This document shows, piece by piece, positions 1 through 4,904 of a stretch of DNA of 6,520 nucleotides. The notes beneath the pieces are model-generated. The model made no database searches, was not told the DNA's origin, and was given only the letters and a program-made list of their open reading frames with translations. Source of the DNA: Oscillospiraceae bacterium (GTDB lineage: Bacteria > Bacillota > Clostridia > Oscillospirales > Oscillospiraceae); NCBI GenBank assembly GCA_031266955.1, contig JAISAA010000015.1:1-6520 (forward strand), in the 5' to 3' direction. Each line of letters opens with the position of its first letter. The stretch's first letter is position 1. Position numbers and translations under genes: made by a program.

Positions 1-1311
1 AACGACGGGCGCCGGCTGCTCGACGAGCGGACGCATCTCGCTTCGCTCGACGCCTTTGGCGGCAACGCCGCGGCGCTTTCGCGCTACGCCGAAGCGTATT
101 CCGCGCTGCGGGAAACGGAAAGAGCGCTGAAAGCCATAATCGACGACGATTCCGAGCGCGCGCGCCGCGCCGATACTCTGCGGTATCAAATCGACGAGCT
201 TGAGGCCGCGCGGATAACGCCGGGCGAAACGGACGCGCTGACGGAGCGCGCCGCGATACTCTCCAACGCGCTGAAGCTCTCCGGCGCCTTTGAAGGCGCG
301 TACGCCGCAATGTACGGCGCGGAGGATACATACGGCGCGGCGGCGCTTTTGCGCGAGGCGGAACGGAGCCTTGACGGCGTCGGCGAGTATTCGCAGGCGT
401 TCGCGGAGCTGGTTTCGCGCGTGCGGGATATGCGCTACGCGGCGGAGGATATCGCGGAGGAGCTGCGCGACACGCTGTCGAAGTTCGATTTTTCTCCCGG
501 CGAGCTCGACGAGGTGAATTCACGGCTGTCGGTCATAGCGAGGACGACGCGGAAATACGGCGGCGGCGAGCTCGAAGCCGGTGAATTTTTGGTGAGGATA
601 AAAAAAGAGCTGGAGGATATCGACTCGTCCGACGAGCGGAGGCAAGGCTTAGAGCATGAACGCGAAGAGCGACTGTCGGAAACGAAGCGTTTGGCGGCGG
701 AGCTCACGCGGGCGCGTCAGGAAGCCGCCGGGCGTATGCGCGTGCGCGTGGCCGAGGAGCTGTCTCACCTCGCGATGCCGGGGGTCAGCTTTGACGTCGA
801 ATTTGTCCCGAGCGAGGGCGCCGGCGGGCTCGGAGTCTCCGGCGCGGAGGACGCGCGTTTTTTGATGTCCGCGAACGCGGGGGAAGCGACGGGCAGGATA
901 AGCCGCATCGCCTCCGGCGGAGAGCTGTCGCGCATTATGCTCTCGCTGAAAAACGTGCTGTCGGAAAGCGACGGGGTCGGCGTCGCCGTTTTTGACGAGA
1001 TAGACGCCGGCGTGTCGGGCGTCGCGGCGCAGCGCGTCGGCGAAAAGCTTTTTGAGCTCGCCCGCGGGCGCCAGGTGCTGTGCGTAACGCATTTGCCGCA
1101 GATAGCGGCGATGGCGGATACGCATTTCGAGATCACGAAATCGGAGCATGACGGGCGGACTGCGACGCATATAAAGGTGCTCGACGACGAGGGACGCGCG
1201 CTCGAAATATCCCGTCTCACGGGCGGCGAAAATGTCACGGACATAACAAAGCAGGCCGCACGCGAGCAACTCGCCGCGGCGGGGGCGTATAAGAAAGCGC
1301 ACAGCGTATAA
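1..1311 (+). CDS. recN: DNA repair protein RecN, 5'-truncated by window edge
   Basis: RecN is an SMC-like cytoplasmic ATPase that acts early in double-strand break repair, gathering broken ends for RecA-dependent recombination. The frame is open from base 1 to the TAA at 1309-1311, giving 436 visible residues; family members are about 550-560 residues, so roughly the first 120, including Walker A, lie outside. The opening residues (RLLDERTHLASLDAFGG) match the family's conserved stretch after the N-terminal ATPase lobe. Visible residues about 30-250 are charged, heptad-like coiled coil (for example YQIDELEAARITPGE). The C-terminal ATPase lobe has the ABC signature SGGELSR at visible residues 305-311, Walker B VAVFDEIDAGVSG at 328-340 with acidic D332/E333, and the switch histidine in VTHLPQ (H364). 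No frameshift or missing key residue is seen. An ATG at 310 lies inside the coiled coil and is not the start. The gene is followed directly by an intrinsic terminator, so it is the last gene of its transcription unit. Confidence 0.96.
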   Translation, partial: NDGRRLLDERTHLASLDAFGGNAAALSRYAEAYSALRETERALKAIIDDDSERARRADTLRYQIDELEAARITPGETDALTERAAILSNALKLSGAFEGAYAAMYGAEDTYGAAALLREAERSLDGVGEYSQAFAELVSRVRDMRYAAEDIAEELRDTLSKFDFSPGELDEVNSRLSVIARTTRKYGGGELEAGEFLVRIKKELEDIDSSDERRQGLEHEREERLSETKRLAAELTRARQEAAGRMRVRVAEELSHLAMPGVSFDVEFVPSEGAGGLGVSGAEDARFLMSANAGEATGRISRIASGGELSRIMLSLKNVLSESDGVGVAVFDEIDAGVSGVAAQRVGEKLFELARGRQVLCVTHLPQIAAMADTHFEITKSEHDGRTATHIKVLDDEGRALEISRLTGGENVTDITKQAAREQLAAAGAYKKAHSV

Positions 1312-1316
1312 AAACG

Positions 1317-1364
1317 CCGCGCCCCCGGAATAAGCTCCGGGGGCGCGGTTCTTGTTGTTTTTTT
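1317..1364. terminator. Bidirectional intrinsic terminator shared by recN and the SLH gene
   Basis: A perfect 13-bp stem pairs 1317-1329 (ccgcgcccccgga) with 1336-1348 around a 6-nt loop. On the plus strand it is followed by a T-rich tract (1349-1364, ending in seven T), six bases after the recN stop. On the minus strand the hairpin is reached 27 bases after the TAG of the SLH gene (1375-1377) and is followed by cgttttta, a shorter T-run supplied by the A's around the recN stop. The convergent arrangement of the two genes makes a shared terminator the natural reading. Termination is expected to be stronger on the plus strand because of the longer T tract. Confidence 0.9.
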
Positions 1365-1374
1365 GTGTGCGGGG

Positions 1375-4239
1375 CTATGATGTTTGTGTTGCTACGCTCC
1401 AATTGCATACAAAGGATTTCGCCGAATCCCAAGGGGCGGCAGTAGCAGTTGGCGGAGCAGTCGCGCCGGAAGCGCAGTAATATATCGCCGCGGAGGTTAT
1501 GTTGCCGGAGCTTTGTCCGAGCGCCACGCCGCTTACTGTACCGCCCGTTGCGATTATAACAGTACCGCCCGCGAATTTCGCCGGTTCAGGCGTTGCCGAG
1601 GGTACCGTATTGGGTGAACCATAGAATTTTGCCTGGGTGGAGCCTTGCAGCGTATCAAGCTCTGCGGCTATTTCTACAATGCTGCCTTGCCCTACAAGAA
1701 TGTTATAGGGATAGACGTTAGCGTACTGCGCCACTTTAGCATAGCTGCCGTCCGTCAGGTATACCCAATCCTTTGCCACCCAAATCTGACTGCTGGCATA
1801 GTCCGTTTTTCCGAGCTGAACACGGCTTAGGGTATCATCATCATCTTTAGGCCCTATCAGCCATCCGTTCATCCCGTGCTCGAAAGGATCGCTGGAAACA
1901 GAAGTATTTGACCTCTGTTGATACTGTCCGTCTTTATTTCCGGGTCCTACCGCCAGATAGCCGCCGGCCTCTATAGCAAGCGTCGAGTTATCACCGAGCG
2001 GCCAATCAGAATATGCGCCGTCACGCAGTTTTCCTCCGGATTTGACCGTGATGTTACCAGCTATAAAGTTGCCCGCTGTCGGAGTGGCGGAACCGAGTGT
2101 GTCTATTTTCTGGTCGCTGTCAATATTCAGATACACACCGTTGTTTACGACGAGGCGTGTGTAGGAATAGGTGGCGCTGCTCGCTCCAAGCGCCCCCGGG
2201 GGAATTATGAAGTCCGGCAAGGAGTTGTCCGCGCCCGGGATGCCTATTTGTATTTCTTTTATGCTGCCTTGCGTACCTTGCGGTATCGTTGTGCCTTTGA
2301 CTTCGATCTTGTCATTTGTGCTGTTTGCGCCGAGCGTGATGTGGAACAACTCAACCGCGCCCGTCAAGTCCTTGTTCGGGGTGTAGATTGCGTCGAAAAT
2401 CTTATACACATCGCTGCCCGTTGCTGCGTAGTACCATGTGCTGTCGGTAAAATTAGTTCCCGATTGCAGTTTGACGGCACCGTCCGCTTTCAGCGCTGCG
2501 ACCTTGTATGTCTCTTCTGTGCCCGTCGGACGCGCAAACTCCTTTTCGACCACGGTGAACGTAGCGGTCTTGGTTACGCCATGGTTTGTTATCGTCACGG
2601 TTATATCCGTTCCGGCGTCAGTTGGCGTTGTTGCGTCCGTTTTCTTTGCCACCGTTACAGTATTGCCGGAGACGACCGCCGCATAGTCTTCGGCGTTTGC
2701 TATTGCCGCCGTGTCACCGGAGCCATTCTCAACGCTGCACGAAATCGTCACACCCGAAAACGCCGCTCCATCAAACGTGTATACCGGGCTTCCTATCGTA
2801 ACCGTTGTAGTTTGATCCGTGCCGCCACCTGCGCCGCCTCCGCCAATTCCACTGTCATTTGAGGTGTTTGACGACGAACCCGTCGTTGTGCTTGACTTGC
2901 CGGCGTCCACCTTGCCTGTGGAGGTCGTCACTGATCCGGCGTCGGCGGCTACAGTGACCTTCGTGCCGCTCGTCTTGACTTCGACGCCCGTTTTCGCGTT
3001 CTCCGTCACTGTCACATTTGTGACCTTGCCCGCGCCACTGAGCTTGACATCCGAGGCTTCAATTGTCGCCGCCGTCACAGTCGCGCCTGAGGCTACCGTC
3101 ACCGCTGCTTTTGTTTCAACTGTTAAGCTGGTTATCGTCGCGCCGGACGAAATTGTCAGCGCCGCGTTCTCCGCCGCGATTTCAACTGCCGCGGCTTTCG
3201 CAGAAATTGTCACCGTCGTTGCGGCGGTCACCGCCGCGGCTTCTACTTCGCCCGCCGCGGAAACCTCCGTCGCCGGAGCGACTTCGATTTTTGCGATCTC
3301 AGCGCCGTTCGTCGTCGCGACAGTCGCTTTACTTTCCGCGATTACCGTCACCGTGCCGACTGCGGCGTCCGCGCTCTCCACGACGAAGCGCGCCGCTTGA
3401 CCGAAGGTTTTTGCGATAGTGACGTTTGCGATACTGCTCTTGCCTTTGACGTGAATTGAGTTCACTCCGCCGCCGAATATGACGAGACGTCCTTTTATCG
3501 TCACTCCGTCAAGCGTAATATCGCCGTCGCCCACGCCTTGCGCGATGATGAGGTCACCGTTGATCGTCCCCTCGGTCAGCGTTACGCCGCCCTTGTTGAT
3601 GATAACGCTTTTTGCCGATTCTGCGGCTTTACCTTCTTTGACGATATCCGTCACGGCGTTGTCTAACGCTTGCATTATCTGCGCGCGGCTGAATACGCTT
3701 GACGGCATAAATTCGCCGTAGTCGTTGCCGTTGAAGATTCCCGCTCTGCCGAGCGCCGCCGCGTACGGCTTGTACTCGGACGAGATGGCGTAGTCGTCCG
3801 AGAACTTCGACGCTCCGGATACGGGGGCTATCCCGAACGCCTTTGCGACGATCTTCGCCGCAAGCTCGCGGGTAAGCGGCAGCGCCGCTTCGCTTGCTTC
3901 GATAGCTCCCGCCGCGACTGCTTTACGCACCGCTTCCTCGCCCCACGTGCTTGTGTAGCCGGGGAGTGCGCCCGAAAAGCTCTCCGTATACCCGAACGTG
4001 TTCACGAGTATTTGGGAGAGCTGCGTCACGTCAAGCTCTCCGTCTGGGTCGAATGTCCCGAGGTCGTTGCCGTGGAGCACGTCGTAGGCGCTCCACTTCT
4101 CGATGGCCGTTTCTCCCCAGTGTCCTGCGACGTCGGGATACGTCGCGGCTGACGCCGTCACCGCTATGCCGAGAAGCATTGCAAGTGTAAGCGCCAGTGC
4201 CAGAATTTTTGCCAATGGATTCTTCTTTGGTCTTTGCAT
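1375..4239 (-). CDS. Secreted SLH-domain (S-layer-like) surface protein
   Basis: A 954-residue exported protein probably anchored to cell-wall polymer through SLH repeats. The signal peptide has a basic start (MQRPKKNPLAK), a hydrophobic core at about 11-27 and a likely cleavage after TASA (residue 31). Three SLH repeats follow: about 33-86 (YPDVAGHWGETAIEKW), 92-140 and 144-199 (GIFNGNDYGEFMPS). The TRAE-type motif is TREL at 123-126 and SRAQ at 184-187, but degenerate (VTQL, 71-74) in the first repeat. Residues about 210-440 are short beta-strand repeats rich in Val, Thr and Ala (GTINGDLIIAQGVGDGD, GVTIKGRLVIFGGG), probably a solenoid. A Gly/Ser/Thr linker spans about 447-478, then an Ig/cadherin-like segment at about 478-565. 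Residues 570-954 are beta-rich and unassigned. The only cysteines are 501, 922 and 945; there is no LPXTG motif or C-terminal membrane segment. The ATG at 4239 is supported by GGAGGT ten bases upstream. Whether this is the main S-layer protein or an accessory surface protein cannot be told. Confidence 0.9.
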   Translation of the reverse strand: MQRPKKNPLAKILALALTLAMLLGIAVTASAATYPDVAGHWGETAIEKWSAYDVLHGNDLGTFDPDGELDVTQLSQILVNTFGYTESFSGALPGYTSTWGEEAVRKAVAAGAIEASEAALPLTRELAAKIVAKAFGIAPVSGASKFSDDYAISSEYKPYAAALGRAGIFNGNDYGEFMPSSVFSRAQIMQALDNAVTDIVKEGKAAESAKSVIINKGGVTLTEGTINGDLIIAQGVGDGDITLDGVTIKGRLVIFGGGVNSIHVKGKSSIANVTIAKTFGQAARFVVESADAAVGTVTVIAESKATVATTNGAEIAKIEVAPATEVSAAGEVEAAAVTAATTVTISAKAAAVEIAAENAALTISSGATITSLTVETKAAVTVASGATVTAATIEASDVKLSGAGKVTNVTVTENAKTGVEVKTSGTKVTVAADAGSVTTSTGKVDAGKSSTTTGSSSNTSNDSGIGGGGAGGGTDQTTTVTIGSPVYTFDGAAFSGVTISCSVENGSGDTAAIANAEDYAAVVSGNTVTVAKKTDATTPTDAGTDITVTITNHGVTKTATFTVVEKEFARPTGTEETYKVAALKADGAVKLQSGTNFTDSTWYYAATGSDVYKIFDAIYTPNKDLTGAVELFHITLGANSTNDKIEVKGTTIPQGTQGSIKEIQIGIPGADNSLPDFIIPPGALGASSATYSYTRLVVNNGVYLNIDSDQKIDTLGSATPTAGNFIAGNITVKSGGKLRDGAYSDWPLGDNSTLAIEAGGYLAVGPGNKDGQYQQRSNTSVSSDPFEHGMNGWLIGPKDDDDTLSRVQLGKTDYASSQIWVAKDWVYLTDGSYAKVAQYANVYPYNILVGQGSIVEIAAELDTLQGSTQAKFYGSPNTVPSATPEPAKFAGGTVIIATGGTVSGVALGQSSGNITSAAIYYCASGATAPPTATAAPWDSAKSFVCNWSVATQTS

Positions 4240-4249
4240 TGTTGTTTGT

Positions 4250-4255
4250 ACCTCC
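4250..4255 (-). promoter_or_regulatory. Ribosome binding site of the SLH gene
   Basis: On the minus strand GGAGGT occupies 4255-4250, ten bases before the ATG at 4239-4237. The spacing is slightly long but workable, and it fixes the start immediately before the signal peptide. Confidence 0.8.
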
Positions 4256-4319
4256 GTTAAAAAATTTTGCCTTGTCCTCTACTTGTGCGGGCGGCCGCCG
4301 TTTTTTGCCGCTCGCGTTA

Positions 4320-4348
4320 AGTATATGCCACAGCGTCCCTGCTGATTA
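4320..4348 (-). promoter_or_regulatory. Possible sigma-A promoter of the SLH gene
   Basis: On the minus strand a good -10 element, TATACT (4325-4320), lies 17 bases from a poor -35 candidate, TAATCA (4348-4343; three of six consensus bases). Transcription would start near 4313 and give a leader of about 75 nt that contains a GC-rich stretch (cggcggccgcccgc). The -10 match is convincing and the -35 is not, so the promoter could lie elsewhere in the gap. Confidence 0.3.
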
Positions 4349-4422
4349 GCACCTTTGCCGGCGCGCGCCGTTTCGCGGGCCTGTACGTCCCCGAAAATCC
4401 GGGCGCTTTGCGGGCCTCTCGG
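4349..4422. other. GC-rich spacer with a 12-bp palindrome
   Basis: This stretch between the SLH promoter candidate and the inverted-repeat element has no gene. It contains the perfect palindrome cggcgcgcgccg (4359-4370), a direct repeat gcgggcct (4375-4382 and 4410-4417), and a short cccg/cggg hairpin around 4390-4403. None of these matches a regulatory site that I recognise. Confidence 0.4.
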
Positions 4423-4423
4423 T

Positions 4424-4451
4424 ATGTAACATTTTATCTAAAGTGTTACAT
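4424..4451. repeat. 28-bp near-perfect palindrome (left copy)
   Basis: Arms of 13 bases (atgtaacatttta, 4424-4436, and taaagtgttacat, 4439-4451) surround a TC centre. The single imperfection, T4432 opposite G4443, would be a wobble pair in RNA. Compared with the right copy it differs by one base in the 29 bp shared, and it lacks the outer CC/GG pairs. Confidence 0.9.
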
Positions 4452-4454
4452 GGC

Positions 4455-4486
4455 CCAAAAAGCCCTTGCAATCAAAGGCTTTTTGG
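4455..4486. terminator. Terminator-like hairpin inside the inverted-repeat element
   Basis: Arms ccaaaaagcc (4455-4464) and ggctttttgg (4477-4486) pair perfectly over 10 bp around a 12-base loop. The descending arm contains five T on either strand, so it could act as a weak terminator in both directions, although a free T-run after the stem is absent. It may instead be a structural part of the element. Confidence 0.35.
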
Positions 4487-4563
4487 AGCGCAAAAAGGTG
4501 CGGCGCGCGGTTGTAAAGCAAATTCCGTCGAGCAAAAAGCGTTGCGGGGCAAACGAAAAACAA

Positions 4564-4597
4564 CCTATGTAACATTTTAGATAAAATGTTACATAGG
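4564..4597. repeat. 34-bp perfect palindrome (right copy)
   Basis: Arms of 16 bases, cctatgtaacatttta (4564-4579) and its exact complement (4582-4597), flank a GA centre. The centre is GA here and TC in the left copy, which shows that the two copies are in opposite orientation. It lies about 190-225 bp upstream of the inferred glnN transcription start. Confidence 0.92.
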
Positions 4598-4748
4598 CTG
4601 TCAGTATCGAGGTATTATCAAGGCATTGCGGCTGTTGGGATTATACTACCACATATGGAACGGCTTGTAAATATATTTTTTGAATTTTTTCAAAATATTT
4701 TGCGGGCGGTAGTGAAGCTCGCGGCGTCGCTGCGAAAAATTTGAAAAT
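4598..4748. other. AT-rich non-coding stretch upstream of glnN promoter
   Basis: No gene is seen. Positions 4668-4701 are strongly AT-rich against the GC-rich surroundings and include a small hairpin, ttttgaa/ttcaaaa (4678-4684 and 4689-4695, 4-base loop). A TATACT at 4642-4647 resembles a -10 box but has no -35 at proper spacing. A tract of A and T at 4735-4749, just before the glnN -35, could act as an UP element. Confidence 0.4.
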
Positions 4749-4753
4749 AGAGC

Positions 4754-4782
4754 TTGACAAGCGCAAGCCGGCGGTGTATAGT
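4754..4782 (+). promoter_or_regulatory. Sigma-A promoter of glnN
   Basis: A perfect -35, TTGACA (4754-4759), is separated by exactly 17 bases from TATAGT (4777-4782), which matches five of six -10 consensus bases. The tract aaaaatttgaaaata just upstream would suit the alpha subunit. Transcription should start near 4789, giving a leader of about 115 nt. No GlnR-type TGTNAN7TNACA operator overlaps it. Confidence 0.85.
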
Positions 4783-4788
4783 GAATGC

Positions 4789-4904
4789 CGTGGACAATGG
4801 TGTTCATCGAACTTTCTTAAAGCGCCGCCGGGTTTAGCCCCGGCTCGCCGGGGTTTGATGGGCGCCGTTATATTTTTTGCCATAATTTTAGGGAGGGATT
4901 TTAT
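4789..4904 (+). promoter_or_regulatory. Structured 5' leader of glnN, candidate attenuator or riboswitch
   Basis: Two exclusive folds are visible. In the first, 4796-4808 pairs with 4857-4869 over 13 bp (nine Watson-Crick, four G-U), enclosing an 8-bp hairpin, 4836-4843 with 4848-4855 around the loop ctcg; a T-run (atatttttt, 4870-4878) follows, as in an intrinsic terminator. In the second, 4799-4804 pairs with 4821-4826 (ggtgtt/agcgcc) and, directly adjoining, 4827-4832 pairs with 4839-4844 (gccggg/cccggc); this breaks both the long stem and the inner hairpin. AGCGCC at 4821 and GGCGCC at 4861 compete for the same partner. The T-run ends 12 bases before the Shine-Dalgarno. I see no T-box element or cyanobacterial glnA-motif core. 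An ANTAR-protein target is possible, but I could not find the paired hexaloops. Confidence 0.5.
4890..4897 (+). promoter_or_regulatory. Ribosome binding site of glnN
   Basis: AGGGAGGG at 4890-4897 stands seven bases before the ATG at 4905, which decides the start codon. It lies just outside the T-run of the leader's terminator-like fold. Confidence 0.88.

Larger units (their letters stand above)
4423..4595. mobile_element. Candidate MITE-like element with palindromic inverted termini
   Basis: The 173-bp segment begins and ends with 29-bp sequences that are inverted repeats of each other: 4423-4451 matches the reverse complement of 4567-4595 at 28 of 29 positions. Each terminus is also close to a self-palindrome. 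The interior holds a terminator-like hairpin and no transposase or other convincing gene; the longest frame on the plus strand is 40 very basic residues without a clear ribosome binding site. There is no clear target-site duplication beyond a GG on both sides, so insertion is not proven. The alternative is a pair of protein-binding sites, but both lie more than 100 bp from the candidate promoters' start points, which suits a repeat element better than simple repressor operators. Confidence 0.4.

Noticed and set aside
649..1302. 217-codon open frame on the minus strand
   Set aside because: It is antisense to the conserved ATPase lobe of recN and arises from high GC content.
1918..2862. 314-codon open frame on the plus strand
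   Set aside because: It lies fully antisense to the SLH gene; its product is rich in Arg and Cys without domain character, there is no convincing ribosome binding site, and the minus-strand frame has a signal peptide and recognisable domains.
2819..3400. 193-codon open frame on the plus strand, rich in Val, Ala, Thr and Pro
   Set aside because: It is the complement of the repetitive Val/Thr/Ala coding of the SLH protein; biased composition keeps the opposite strand open.
4450..4572. 40-codon frame within the inverted-repeat element (begins MAQKALAIKG)
   Set aside because: Start and stop both fall inside the palindromes, there is no clear ribosome binding site, and the very basic product resembles no family that I recognise; probably fortuitous.
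4569..4594. GlnR operator in the right palindrome
   Set aside because: TGTAA and TTACA half-sites are present, but they are 16 bases apart instead of the 7 expected for GlnR, and the site is about 190 bp upstream of the promoter.
4641..4883. 80-codon minus-strand frame over the glnN promoter and leader
   Set aside because: It covers a strong plus-strand promoter and leader, and its product shows no recognisable features.
4789..4904. T-box leader or cyanobacterial glutamine (glnA-motif) riboswitch upstream of glnN
   Set aside because: No T-box antiterminator sequence is present, and the GGAAGTAGG-like core of the glnA motif is missing, although GTTCATC occurs.
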